From assembly GCA_038327195.1 (NCBI GenBank), contig JBBQKU010000022.1:1-64000 (forward strand): 64,000 nucleotides of DNA, read 5' to 3'. A model generated the notes under the pieces. The model worked only from the letters and a program-made list of their open reading frames with translations, was not told where the DNA came from and made no database searches. Positions 1 through 9,554 of the stretch are shown here, piece by piece (position 1 is the stretch's first letter; each line of letters opens with the position of its first letter). The translations under genes were made by a program, and so were the position numbers. This stretch comes from UBA4416 sp038327195. Lineage in GTDB: Bacteria > Bacteroidota > Bacteroidia > B-17B0 > Aurantibacillaceae.

Positions 1-93
1 GATAAAATTAAAATCGAAACACTATCAGCAGATAAGATGACGGATAAAGAGCAACATACTTTCGTTAGTAATTATTTTTCAAAACAATTATAA
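1..93 (+). CDS. C-terminal fragment of an unidentified protein
   Basis: The frame is open from the first base of the window and ends at TAA 91-93, giving 30 residues that end in NYFSKQL. The fragment is polar and lysine-rich with no recognisable motif. The gene is cut by the window edge, so its start and function are unknown. It is followed by about 800 bp with no convincing gene. Confidence 0.5.
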   Translation, partial: DKIKIETLSADKMTDKEQHTFVSNYFSKQL

Positions 94-384
94 CTAATAA
101 CTATAGTAAGCTGATACTTCTTATAGTACTACTGAATTTAAAGTTAAACATTTTATAGTTTTAAATTATTTCACAGAATATAACACTCGTAAATTAGTTT
201 TGTATTGTTTTAATAATAAAAAAACTTTTTTGGAAATTAGAAGGGAGTATTTACAATTAAGGTTTAATTACTGAAAAAGATTGCGACTTAATTGGATCTC
301 AAGATTAGAAGCTTGTAGCCTTTTAGTAGGCAAGCAAACTTACAATTATTTGATAAGTAATCTTAATTTAAAAAATAATGGGAA

Positions 385-606
385 ATGGATAATAAAAATA
401 ATCAACAAACGATTATTGCTCTTAACTCAAAAAAAAATCTGCAACTACGATGTTGATTAAAGAGCAGTATTGTTGTTAATAGTGAAAGTATAAAAATTGT
501 TACAGCACATACAAATAATTCATATACACTTAATAAACAAGTAAACTTATTAATAGCAAAGATGTTACGAATCCAAATAAATTTTGGAGTATATCAAAAT
601 ATTTAG
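385..606 (+). pseudogene. Possible decayed small ORF with one in-frame stop
   Basis: From ATG 385 the frame reads 23 codons, hits TGA at 454-456, then stays open for about 49 codons to TAG 604-606. A hairpin-T-run follows at 653-683. The residues after the stop (for example VNSESIKIVTAHTNNSYTL) look protein-like but match no family I recognise. It could be a chance open frame in AT-rich DNA; a homology search of the read-through translation would decide. Confidence 0.2.
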
Positions 607-652
607 TTATTGTAATTTAATGGAAATACTATTATCATTCATGTTTTCAATT

Positions 653-683
653 AAAGCGATCTTATAATAAGATGGCTTTTTTA
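653..683 (+). terminator. Rho-independent terminator-like hairpin
   Basis: Arms AAAGCGATCTTA (653-664) and TAAGATGGCTTT (668-679) pair with a single mismatch around a 3-nt loop and are followed by a T run. It would end a plus-strand transcript coming from the gene-poor region. Confidence 0.5.
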
Positions 684-912
684 ATTTTCATTTATTTAAG
701 AAGTATAAGTTTCTTTTTTTTATATTACTAAAAGTACAGTTAAATCAATACGTAAAGCATGCTGATTCATTAGGAATTATTTTTTAATATTATTTATAAA
801 AAAATAGCATGTGTGAATGATGTAACTAATCATTCAATTAATGCAATCCATTTCAAAATAATATAGCTCATCTTTGTATCGTGGAAATACATCCACATTA
901 AACAAATATATT

Positions 913-1101
913 ATGACAAACGTAACTGAATTAAAAGGAAATTGGAACGAAACAAAAGGAAAATTAAAACAAAAATTTGCTTTATTAACTGATAGCGATG
1001 TGTTATTAGTGGAGGGAAAACAAGATGAGCTATTAGGAAGGCTTCAAATTAAATTAGGAAAAACCAAAGAAGAAATACATAAAATTATTTTTGAATTATA
1101 A
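913..1101 (+). CDS. CsbD family stress-response protein
   Basis: A 62-residue protein beginning MTNVTELKGNWNETKGKLKQ, which matches the CsbD pattern of a small, lysine-rich, helical protein with the G-W-N-E-x-K-G-K-x-K signature. The second half (LVEGKQDELLGRLQIKLGKTKEE) fits the usual second CsbD helix. The start at 913 is chosen because the upstream extension (from 874) is not family-like. CsbD proteins are induced by general stress, but their molecular role is unknown. It stands alone, with a hairpin downstream at 1214-1249. Confidence 0.8.
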   Translation: MTNVTELKGNWNETKGKLKQKFALLTDSDVLLVEGKQDELLGRLQIKLGKTKEEIHKIIFEL

Positions 1102-1155
1102 AATAATTTAAATAAAAAAACAATTAATTAAGAATGGTTATTAATGTTAAAGTAA

Positions 1156-1174
1156 TTTGAGTGAACCCTAAATA
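1156..1174 (+). repeat. 19-bp sequence shared with the 39.2-kb repeat element
   Basis: TTTGAGTGAACCCTAAATA here is matched exactly, in inverse orientation, at 39224-39242. That second site is the left end of a MITE-like element. Both are followed within about 25 bp by TTTGCTATT. It is probably an end fragment or solo copy of the same repeat family. Confidence 0.5.
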
Positions 1175-1213
1175 AAACACAACTTTGCTATTTAAAGCAA
1201 ATCAAAAAAAGAA

Positions 1214-1249
1214 AAGCTGAGATATTAAAATAATTCAACATCTCAGCTT
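1214..1249. terminator. Hairpin between convergent genes
   Basis: Perfect 10-bp arms AAGCTGAGAT (1214-1223) and ATCTCAGCTT (1240-1249) with a 16-nt AT-rich loop. They lie between the plus-strand CsbD gene and the 3' end of the minus-strand alpha-2-macroglobulin gene. A-rich sequence lies on the left side, so it could end minus-strand transcripts, but the long loop makes this moderate evidence. Confidence 0.5.
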
Positions 1250-1269
1250 ATAAATAAAATCAACACCGT

Positions 1270-4200
1270 TTACTTTCCAACTTTAACTCTAACGCCTTCG
1301 CTATGGCTTGTAAATTCGGGAGCATACATGCATTGAATTGTAGTGATACCATTACTAAAATCTCCTGAATGATTCACAACTAAAGGATACTCGAACACAT
1401 AAGTTCCTTTATTTAAATAAGAGAAAAAGAAATGAGTTGCGGCATCTCGTGTACTTTCATAGTAACCTAAACCATCTTGATATTTATAACTACTCATTAC
1501 ATTGGTAGGCTCAAAACCAGACGCTCGCATATCTTTCATGTGAACGTAATTCATATCTCTATCTACTCTCAATTCAATACGCACTTTTATTTTGTCTCCC
1601 AATTTTAATTTTGTTGCCGCTGTTATTGGCTCTATTACAATTCCACTTGGTGTGTTTTTTTGTAAAAATAATTGCTTATTAATTTTCAGAGGTGTTGCAT
1701 GTGGCGTAATTTTATCTAATTGTTCAAAATACTGCCAATACATGGCACCATAACTTACACCAACATCTTTTTTAGAAACTACAACTTTACCCATTGTTTC
1801 AGATTTAATATCACTTCCATGCCAAGCTTTTTTAAAGTAGCCTGTACCAGGTTCTGCATTTAATGATTTATCATTTTTTGGATCTAATTTTATATCTCCA
1901 ACCATTATCTCTACGTTTGGTTCTGTTGCTAGCCAATCCGTTCCTTTAAGAAGCATGGCATATACGGCATCCGTAGTAGCTCGAGTTGTACCCCAATGTT
2001 GTGTTTGTTTACTTTTAATTAGCCAAGTTTTTAAATCGTCTACTGCTTTTGTATCGTTATTTATTTCATCAAAAGCTTCAATCATTAATGCTTGCATTTC
2101 AATAGGAGCTTCATACCAGTAATAGCCATAATTTTCTTTCCAATACATTCCCATTTCTTCACTATTAACACTATTTTCTTTCAGAGATTTTAATATATCT
2201 TTTGGTGTTTTAACATCCGCATATCTATTTAAACTCAGGGCAATCATTCCTTGCATATAACGTCCATTTTGTAGCCAATACGTTTGTTCTTGTTTTTTAT
2301 AATAATCAAAATAATCTTTATTGCGATTCTGTCTTTCAATATCTTTAAAATAACTTCGCATATATAAATATTGAATTGCATTGTAGCTCAAATGATTTTC
2401 TGTTTTCCAATTCTTATTATATTTTTTCATTAAATCAAATTCTTCTCGCATTCTATCATCACAATATTGTACTCCACGGTTTACCATATTCCAAATTTCA
2501 TTATTCTCTCTAATTTTCAAAACACCTAACTTATCTAAATGACCAAAGCCAGTAACAATGTGTTGTGTTATGTACCAATCATCTGGTCCACCATCAAACC
2601 ACATAAAACCACCATTTGATGACTGTTTTTTTAATAGTTTTTTGAGAGCTTGTGCTTGTTCATTACTCATTTTATTTAAATCAAATAACAAACCAACACG
2701 CTTTTTATTTTGAGATTCGTCTTTGGCTTGCAATAACCAAGGTGTTTCTTCAAGAATCACTGATTTTAATTCTTGATTTTTTTCTAAATTAGATAAAAAT
2801 GCATCTGGACTTTGTGTTTTCCATGATTCGAAAATGGCCTTAATTTTAGGTTTAGAATTTACAACATAAGTTGCTAAACTATTGGCATAATAACGAGCAA
2901 ATGTTTGTTCAGCACACTCGTAAGGATATTCCATCAAATATGGCAAAGCTTGCACAGCATACCAAGCTGGGTTTGCAGTAAACTCTAATGTATACGAATG
3001 ATTTTTTAAAGTTGTAGAATGATTATTTTGGTTCGTAAATTTCGTGAAATTAAATTCCTTAGTTTGATTACTTCTAATCGGCATTGGCATACTTTCGGTA
3101 ACCAACATCCGATTTGTTAAAACAGGAATTGCCATTTCTTCCCCATCAGTAAAGCTTCCTGCACGAGCTACGACTTTATATTTAATAGCTGAATAATTTT
3201 CGGGAATTGTTAAATTCCACTCTAATGGAATACTTAATCCTTTTTTTACGGAAAAGTTTTGAACGAAATTATTTTGCATCATCACTACATCTGTAATATC
3301 CTTTTCTGTTAACGCATCATAAAAATGAATTTCTGAAGCACCAGTTAAATCTTTATCAGAAACATTTGAAATTTTTGTAATGAATGTTAACTTATCATTT
3401 TCCCTAAAAAAACGTGGTGCATTTGGCTGAAGCATTAACTCTTTTTGAGTAATTAATTCTTTTTGAAATTGGCCATATTTTAAATCTTTGGTATGTGCAA
3501 AGCCTATTATCTTCCATTTAGTAAGACTTTCAGGCACAGTAAATTTAATTTCAATTTCACCTTTTTCATTAGTTTGTAATTGCGGAAAAAAGAAAGCAGT
3601 TTCATTAAAATTACTTCGTGCTTTAATATTGGCCATTCCACCCGCTTGCCCTCCTACTCCATTTCTATTATCTTGTTCTAAAGATTTATCTCCTATTCCA
3701 TCTCCGTCTTTTTGACTGTTTTTTTTCTCTGCATATCCTACTGTATCTTCAGTATTTTTATTTCTAGACATTGTAGTTACAGGACTTGATTTAGAAACTG
3801 CAACTTCATCAGCCATAACTCCAGCAGATGGTGCAGCATTACTTTCAAATTGCATTTCTGATTTATCATAATCACCCGGGCCGTTACCATAACCTCTTCC
3901 GTAACTTTGATAAAAGCCTAAACCAAAATAATTTAAATTATCATAATATCGTGATGGAACTGATTCGTAATTTTGATGAATATTATTAAACTCTATTGAG
4001 TTTGCTGATCTACCACAATGTGATTGCCAAGCAGATTGTGCATAATAACTTTGATAAATATTAAAATAAAAATCATTACTAGCAAAAGCATCTAAACTGG
4101 CATCATACATGGTGGCAACCATTTCGGCAACTGCTTTTTCACCTTTTTTATCTTTCAATATTAATTTCCATTCTTCTGCTTGCCCAGGCATTAATTTATT

Positions 4201-7200
4201 TCTAAAACTTTCGAAAGTAATGTCCAATTCTTTATTGGTATACGGAACAGTAATTACTTGAGTATGATTATAAAAACGATTGTGCTTTAAAAATGATTGA
4301 TGCGTAACAACATTTCCAATTGCTGATTCTCCTATATGTATTGAAACAGGATTCATACTTACCGGCACTTTTATACTTTCTGTAATTAAACCTTTATATT
4401 CAATTTCATATAAATAATTAGTATTACTATATCCCGAATTATAAATAAAATTAACCGTTTCGCTTGGTTCAGCTCTTGTTTTATCTATGTAATAAAATTC
4501 TGGTTTTTGTTCAGGAAGTTCATTTGTTGTTTTATTAAAAACAGAAACGTAAGCAAATGCTTTAACCTCTTCGTTAAATTTATCTTTACAATTTGCTTCA
4601 ATAATATAGACACCTGTTTTTAAATTTTTAAATTCAGCACTTAAATCATATTCCGTTTTTGAGCCTGTATCAAAGTTTTTTTCGATGACTTTACTTTCTT
4701 TTTCCCATTTGTATTTATTGGTTTCATCAGCATACAAATCATTCGGAAATGTATTATAATATTCTTCTTTTGATAAAGTTTGTCTATCTGGTTGTGCCCA
4801 TAATCTTGCTCTGAATACTTTGCTAGGCTGTTTTAATTTATAGATTGTGAAATTACCTTTTGTAGTTTCTGGCGTTCCATTTAAATTAGACGTATTTATT
4901 CTAATTGGTTTCGCAGAACTTACTTCTACTAATTCATCTATAGAAACCGACAAATTAAGAGCTTTATAACCAACTGTAACGCTTGTTTCTGTTGAATGCG
5001 TTTCGCCATTTATATCCGTTACATCTGCTAACACTTCATAACTAAATGTCACATTTTCTGATTTTGAAAATGACTCATCGGGCAATGCTTTAAATTTAAT
5101 TATATAGGTTCCTGTATCGTTTGTTACAGTTTCACCATTCGTAATTTCTGTTTCAGGAACTGATGAATAATAAGGGCGATACCACCAATACCAATATGGA
5201 TAATTTACTCTTCTCACAACTCTGTATGAAACTTTTGCACCATCAATTAAATTACCTGCATAAGCTTTAGCTAAACCTGTTACTTCAACTTCATCATACA
5301 TTTTATAACTTCCTTTTACAGGATTAAATGTAGTTTCAAATTTTGGGCGTTTGTAATCTTCTACGTTTACATATTTACTTCCATGTCCGTCTGTTATTTG
5401 CATTTGCCCGTTGAGTCCGTTTTGAGGAGCAATGAATGAACCTGTAATAGTTCCATATTCGTTTGTAGTTAAACTCAATGAACTAATTTTTTGATAATTC
5501 ACATCATAAAAAGTAACAGTAACAGGATAATTTGTTTTTAATTGATGATTTTTTCCATTAGTGGATTCAAGAACAATGGATTTAAAATAAACGGTTTGTC
5601 CAGGGCGATAAATGGCTCTATCAGTAAATATAGTTGAATGAATAGTTTTATATTCTTGTGTATTTTGTTTGTAGGTGTAATAACTATTGTTGTTGTAAAA
5701 AACATCTTTACCATTTATAAATTCAACAAAAAATTGACGATCAGTAATATTAGAGTTTCCAATATTTAAAAAACCATTATCATCCGTTTTAAAAGTCGGT
5801 CCTTTTCTTACAACATATTCTCTTGTTGGATAATCATATTGCTCATACCACAACTGCGCAGTCACATTTTTTAAAGCATCTCCTGTTTGTCTGTTTAATG
5901 TATAAAAATCATACGAGCCATCCGGTTTTCTTTTTTCAATACTTGCAATATCACTAATAATACAAGTAGCGTATGCATAAATATTATTGTCATATTTAAA
6001 ATCTTCAGTTAAAGAGGTTAAAATAACATAATAACCAGCGGGCAATTCAGGAAGAGAAATTTCCGTATTGTGAGATTGAAAATCATTATCATCAATAATG
6101 TTTTGAGAAAAGGATTTTACTAAAGGAAAATCGTTGAACTTTTTTACGAGTTGATCACCATAATTTTTCCTAAATAATTGCCTTAATTCTTGTGAAGTTG
6201 TTTTTACTATTTTAAAATATAATTTATTAATATTTTGAGAGGTTACTAAAGCTCTAAAAGGTTTATTTGGCTCATTAACTTCCTCTATAGTTAAATTACA
6301 ACTCTTAGAGAAAATAGAATTTTTTATATTCACACATTCTTTGGCTCCGTATGAATTTGGAAATTTCGCTATTGCATTTTCACACACTTCTTTAGCCGAA
6401 TTTTTATACCACTTATAATCATTACCTTGCAAAGGCTTATATAATGAAGCTTTTTGCAAGTACCAATTTGCTATTCTGTAATCTACTTCGGTAACACGTT
6501 CATTTTTCGCGAATTTTGTTTGTAATGCTTTTAAAGTATTTAAATATAATGTGTCTTTTTTTTGATTTTGAGAATTTGAATACACATAATCTAATCGTAA
6601 TAATTCAACATCAATTAGGGCATTTTTATCTTCATCTTTTTCGTGAAACTTTGTTAAGTCTTGCATTAATAACAAAGCATAATATTTAATTTCAAATGAA
6701 TCTGTACCAATAATTAATGGAGTTTTAGTAAAATCAACATAAGGTTTTAAATACACATCCTCATTTACTGTAAAACGATTTGCTGCACGAGAAACATCTG
6801 GCTCCGAACTCATGAAAAATCCAAGCGCTCTATGACCTAAAAAATCATAAAGAGTTGGTCTCCAAGCACGACATTCGGTTGTACCTTTGTTTATGATGGC
6901 ATCATACATATCAATTTTAGTACGTTTTAACGAATCTACATTACTTAATGATGCTTTATAATTAGTGATTACAGCATTAGTTATGGCTTTTAAATCCCAT
7001 GTTTCAATGTCATCATTTTTAAAATTAACGGTTGCTGTTCTGTCATAAAATTTCCAGCGATTATTTTGATAATATTGCCAAAAAGCATCTGCTAAAATAC
7101 TTTGTAATACAGGTTTGATAGGATATTTAGATGCATTTGCCTCATCACGTAATTTGAAAATTGATTTTTCTAAAGAGAATTCTTCTTTATAACTTTCAAA

Positions 7201-7476
7201 TTTCATTCGGTGTAAAATAGACTTTACAAACTGAGGCGCATTGTTTTCAATTTTTGCCTTTTTGTATATCACTTCAACAACAGTTAAAGCACTTGCTGTT
7301 AATCCTTTTTGTTCGCAACTATCTACACGTTTCCAAAGTTTATCATAAGTATCATTCTTTCCAAAACTGAGCATCGTGGGCGTTTGCTTTGTAAATTGAT
7401 TAGAAAAAAAGCCTAAAGCTAAAAAAGCCGAAGCGAATAGCATCAGCGCAAGTGTGGTGATTTTTTTGATAGTCAT
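1270..7476 (-). CDS. Alpha-2-macroglobulin family protein (bacterial A2M, Bacteroidota type)
   Basis: A 2068-residue secreted or periplasmic protein. The N-terminus (MTIKKITTLALMLFASAFLA) is a signal peptide without a lipobox Cys. The middle contains macroglobulin-like beta domains, including the MG2-type stretch with DRAIYRPGQTVYFK. A low-complexity Gly/Asn/Ser segment (about residues 1190-1290) precedes ARSNFNETAFFFPQLQT, the typical start of the A2M domain. The thioester motif C-A-E-Q is intact at residues 1521-1524 and is followed by the alpha-helical toroid region. Bacterial A2Ms trap attacking proteases through this thioester. No PBP1C gene, the frequent partner in other bacteria, is adjacent. 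It appears monocistronic and is convergent with the CsbD gene. Confidence 0.93.
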   Translation of the reverse strand: MTIKKITTLALMLFASAFLALGFFSNQFTKQTPTMLSFGKNDTYDKLWKRVDSCEQKGLTASALTVVEVIYKKAKIENNAPQFVKSILHRMKFESYKEEFSLEKSIFKLRDEANASKYPIKPVLQSILADAFWQYYQNNRWKFYDRTATVNFKNDDIETWDLKAITNAVITNYKASLSNVDSLKRTKIDMYDAIINKGTTECRAWRPTLYDFLGHRALGFFMSSEPDVSRAANRFTVNEDVYLKPYVDFTKTPLIIGTDSFEIKYYALLLMQDLTKFHEKDEDKNALIDVELLRLDYVYSNSQNQKKDTLYLNTLKALQTKFAKNERVTEVDYRIANWYLQKASLYKPLQGNDYKWYKNSAKEVCENAIAKFPNSYGAKECVNIKNSIFSKSCNLTIEEVNEPNKPFRALVTSQNINKLYFKIVKTTSQELRQLFRKNYGDQLVKKFNDFPLVKSFSQNIIDDNDFQSHNTEISLPELPAGYYVILTSLTEDFKYDNNIYAYATCIISDIASIEKRKPDGSYDFYTLNRQTGDALKNVTAQLWYEQYDYPTREYVVRKGPTFKTDDNGFLNIGNSNITDRQFFVEFINGKDVFYNNNSYYTYKQNTQEYKTIHSTIFTDRAIYRPGQTVYFKSIVLESTNGKNHQLKTNYPVTVTFYDVNYQKISSLSLTTNEYGTITGSFIAPQNGLNGQMQITDGHGSKYVNVEDYKRPKFETTFNPVKGSYKMYDEVEVTGLAKAYAGNLIDGAKVSYRVVRRVNYPYWYWWYRPYYSSVPETEITNGETVTNDTGTYIIKFKALPDESFSKSENVTFSYEVLADVTDINGETHSTETSVTVGYKALNLSVSIDELVEVSSAKPIRINTSNLNGTPETTKGNFTIYKLKQPSKVFRARLWAQPDRQTLSKEEYYNTFPNDLYADETNKYKWEKESKVIEKNFDTGSKTEYDLSAEFKNLKTGVYIIEANCKDKFNEEVKAFAYVSVFNKTTNELPEQKPEFYYIDKTRAEPSETVNFIYNSGYSNTNYLYEIEYKGLITESIKVPVSMNPVSIHIGESAIGNVVTHQSFLKHNRFYNHTQVITVPYTNKELDITFESFRNKLMPGQAEEWKLILKDKKGEKAVAEMVATMYDASLDAFASNDFYFNIYQSYYAQSAWQSHCGRSANSIEFNNIHQNYESVPSRYYDNLNYFGLGFYQSYGRGYGNGPGDYDKSEMQFESNAAPSAGVMADEVAVSKSSPVTTMSRNKNTEDTVGYAEKKNSQKDGDGIGDKSLEQDNRNGVGGQAGGMANIKARSNFNETAFFFPQLQTNEKGEIEIKFTVPESLTKWKIIGFAHTKDLKYGQFQKELITQKELMLQPNAPRFFRENDKLTFITKISNVSDKDLTGASEIHFYDALTEKDITDVVMMQNNFVQNFSVKKGLSIPLEWNLTIPENYSAIKYKVVARAGSFTDGEEMAIPVLTNRMLVTESMPMPIRSNQTKEFNFTKFTNQNNHSTTLKNHSYTLEFTANPAWYAVQALPYLMEYPYECAEQTFARYYANSLATYVVNSKPKIKAIFESWKTQSPDAFLSNLEKNQELKSVILEETPWLLQAKDESQNKKRVGLLFDLNKMSNEQAQALKKLLKKQSSNGGFMWFDGGPDDWYITQHIVTGFGHLDKLGVLKIRENNEIWNMVNRGVQYCDDRMREEFDLMKKYNKNWKTENHLSYNAIQYLYMRSYFKDIERQNRNKDYFDYYKKQEQTYWLQNGRYMQGMIALSLNRYADVKTPKDILKSLKENSVNSEEMGMYWKENYGYYWYEAPIEMQALMIEAFDEINNDTKAVDDLKTWLIKSKQTQHWGTTRATTDAVYAMLLKGTDWLATEPNVEIMVGDIKLDPKNDKSLNAEPGTGYFKKAWHGSDIKSETMGKVVVSKKDVGVSYGAMYWQYFEQLDKITPHATPLKINKQLFLQKNTPSGIVIEPITAATKLKLGDKIKVRIELRVDRDMNYVHMKDMRASGFEPTNVMSSYKYQDGLGYYESTRDAATHFFFSYLNKGTYVFEYPLVVNHSGDFSNGITTIQCMYAPEFTSHSEGVRVKVGK

Positions 7477-7555
7477 AAATCATTGTTTTTAATTAAGATG
7501 TTATCGTAACCTAAATTCCATAAATAAAAAAATAAATATTTTATACCGAACACGT

Positions 7556-8056
7556 TTATTCTGCAGATGGCATATCATATTTAGCCCAATCTTCTTTTGC
7601 TGGACCATAAATACTTGGCACTTTTATATCGTTTAATCTCATTACCACAGACAATTGTCCACGGTGATGAACCTCATGTTTAATTAAAACTGATAAAATG
7701 GTTCCTTTCGACCAGTTTTCGCCGTACATATTTAGTTCAGATTTCAAATCTTCATCTACCCATTTTTCATTTACAACTTGTAAAACAGAATTAGCAGAAA
7801 TTTCATATAATCGACAAATTTCGTTCATATTATTGATTGGCGCAGCGTGTTCGTCAGGACAATTAATTGTTAATCCTGCCTTACCAAGCATTTCTCCGTG
7901 TGTAATTAAAATATGCCAAACTAATCTTTGTAAAGAACGAATATCATCATTTGGCTTTAACATCAATTTATCATTAGGAATTTTTTTAAAAACCGTTAAA
8001 GTTGTTTCCTTTTCGTGAGTGAAGTCTTTAATAAATTGTTGGATTGAAGTATACAT
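7556..8056 (-). CDS. DinB family protein
   Basis: A 166-residue four-helix-bundle type protein. The predicted metal triad is visible as H48 (VWHILITHGE) and H127/H131 in KHEVHHRGQLSVV, the hallmark DinB/YfiT spacing. The C-terminus carries the commonly seen PSIYGP segment. The family contains metal-dependent hydrolases and thiol-S-transferases; the substrate here cannot be told. It lies 17 bp upstream of the YdcF-like gene on the same strand and may be cotranscribed with it. Confidence 0.88.
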   Translation of the reverse strand: MYTSIQQFIKDFTHEKETTLTVFKKIPNDKLMLKPNDDIRSLQRLVWHILITHGEMLGKAGLTINCPDEHAAPINNMNEICRLYEISANSVLQVVNEKWVDEDLKSELNMYGENWSKGTILSVLIKHEVHHRGQLSVVMRLNDIKVPSIYGPAKEDWAKYDMPSAE

Positions 8057-8073
8057 ATTTTAAGTTTAAAATT

Positions 8074-8841
8074 TTACAAATAACCTTTTAGTTTGTAGAT
8101 TATATAGCCTATCATTTCGTGAGTTATTAAATTTAAAGTAGAAAGTGCGTCCGAATTTGGGACAAAGCAATAATCAAAATCAAACCTTCTATTTCCAGTA
8201 AATTTATTGGTGATAAATGGAGTTAAATTTTTATAACCAGCTTTATTAAATATTGCTAATGATCTCCTCATATGAAATGAAGAAGTTACTAATAAAATCG
8301 AACCTTTAAACTGCATACTATCTAAAATATGTTTTGTGAAAATTGCATTTTCGTAGGTGTTTTTCGAATTATTTTCAATCATAATTGCGCTATCAGGAAC
8401 ATGAATTGTTTTTAAATATTCCTTTACATAAGTTGCCTCGCGATGATTAGGTTTACTAATACTACCTGAACCGCCCGTAATAACTATTTTATTAACCCGT
8501 CCTTTATGATACATAGATAATGTTTGGAATAATCTATCACCCGAGCAGGTAAAATCAAAACGATTTTGACGTTCATCAATTCTTCCCATGCCACCTAAAA
8601 CAATGGCGATATCATATTTGGTAGATTTTAAATAAATATCATCATCTGAGAATTCCCAAGCACGAATAACTTCATCAACTAAAAACGAATTTGAAATGAC
8701 ATACGTAAAAATGGTAATTCCTAATACGAATTTTTTATATGGAGTATTCCATACTTTTTTTAAAAGGAATAATAAACCAATAAATAACCACGTAAATGGA
8801 GCAATAATGAATGCTAGAATTTTTGATAAGAAAAAAAACAT
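8074..8841 (-). CDS. YdcF/ElyC/SanA (DUF218) family membrane protein
   Basis: 255 residues. Two N-terminal hydrophobic segments (about residues 4-28 and 37-54) are followed by a DUF218 domain with DIAIVLGGM, ITGGSGSIS and LLVTSSFHMRRSLAIF, in the order expected for this family. DUF218 proteins are envelope-associated; some (ElyC, SanA) affect peptidoglycan precursor metabolism and vancomycin sensitivity, but the biochemical reaction is not established. It sits downstream of a small lipoprotein gene and just upstream of the DinB gene on the same strand. Confidence 0.88.
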   Translation of the reverse strand: MFFFLSKILAFIIAPFTWLFIGLLFLLKKVWNTPYKKFVLGITIFTYVISNSFLVDEVIRAWEFSDDDIYLKSTKYDIAIVLGGMGRIDERQNRFDFTCSGDRLFQTLSMYHKGRVNKIVITGGSGSISKPNHREATYVKEYLKTIHVPDSAIMIENNSKNTYENAIFTKHILDSMQFKGSILLVTSSFHMRRSLAIFNKAGYKNLTPFITNKFTGNRRFDFDYCFVPNSDALSTLNLITHEMIGYIIYKLKGYL

Positions 8842-8861
8842 AGGCTAAAGATAAGAAAAAT

Positions 8862-8896
8862 CTTCACCCCAAACCTCTCCAAAGGAGAAGGAGTTT
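8862..8896. repeat. Short C/G-rich palindromic intergenic element
   Basis: A sequence around CCTCTCCAAAGGAGAAGG with CTCC/GGAG arms stands out from the AT-rich background. It resembles the short 'cctctccaaaggagagg' palindromes common between Bacteroidota genes. It could act as a terminator or an RNA-stability hairpin. Confidence 0.35.
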
Positions 8897-8911
8897 TAAA
8901 TAAAATATTAA

Positions 8912-9526
8912 TTATTTATTAATACAATACTTTCCAACTGTAAGTTGGGTTACTTTATTTTTAATAATCACAAAATTTGCAGAATATATTCCAATTTCAC
9001 AATACAAAACATTTTCTTTTTTATAATGAAAATTACTTCCAATAAATTGCAATACTTCTTTTTCGGTTGAACCGATACTGATACTTTCCCAAACCTTAAT
9101 ATCACTAGAAACAAGTTTTATTTCTACAAATGTTTCATTATTATTATCAAATTTCCATTCCTGAGGTTTATCAGTCGTGAATATAATAAGTTGGCCAATT
9201 AATGGATATTTACTGTTATTTTTAGTTATTAACTGATAGTGCCCAAAAAAACCATTACCAGTTGGACGACAGAAGTTTGCAGATTCCGAAGTTGGTAAAA
9301 CTCCAGAAGTAGTAGCAATATTAATCATCTTTTTAATATTTTTTATATTTACGGGCTCTGTAATTTTCACTAAAGTACTTACAGTAGAATCTGTTTTTAT
9401 TTTAGGGATTTTTTGGCTAATTATACTTTCCGGTAAATTAGTAGGTAGAGATTTAACTTCTTCTTTAATAGAATAATTACAATTTGCAAAAAATGATCCC
9501 ATGAGAATAAGAATTAAATATTTCAT
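8912..9526 (-). CDS. Hypothetical lipoprotein
   Basis: 204 residues with a lipoprotein signal sequence (MKYLILILMGSFFANC, lipid Cys at 16). The mature part is soluble and has no enzyme motif I recognise. The region around WESISIGSTEKEVLQFIGS resembles SmpA/BLIP-type 'G-x-T-x-x-E-V' segments found in small envelope lipoproteins, but this is weak. It lies between sppA and the YdcF-like gene, all on the minus strand. Confidence 0.6.
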   Translation of the reverse strand: MKYLILILMGSFFANCNYSIKEEVKSLPTNLPESIISQKIPKIKTDSTVSTLVKITEPVNIKNIKKMINIATTSGVLPTSESANFCRPTGNGFFGHYQLITKNNSKYPLIGQLIIFTTDKPQEWKFDNNNETFVEIKLVSSDIKVWESISIGSTEKEVLQFIGSNFHYKKENVLYCEIGIYSANFVIIKNKVTQLTVGKYCINK

Positions 9527-9554
9527 CTATAAATTTAGTTTAAATAAATATCTA

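Larger units (their letters stand above)
94..912. other. Gene-poor AT-rich intergenic stretch
   Basis: About 0.8 kb without a clear intact gene. It holds a possible decayed ORF (385-606) and a hairpin followed by a T run (653-683). The rest is very AT-rich with stop codons in all frames. No tRNA-like fold or recognisable small RNA was seen by eye. Confidence 0.5.
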
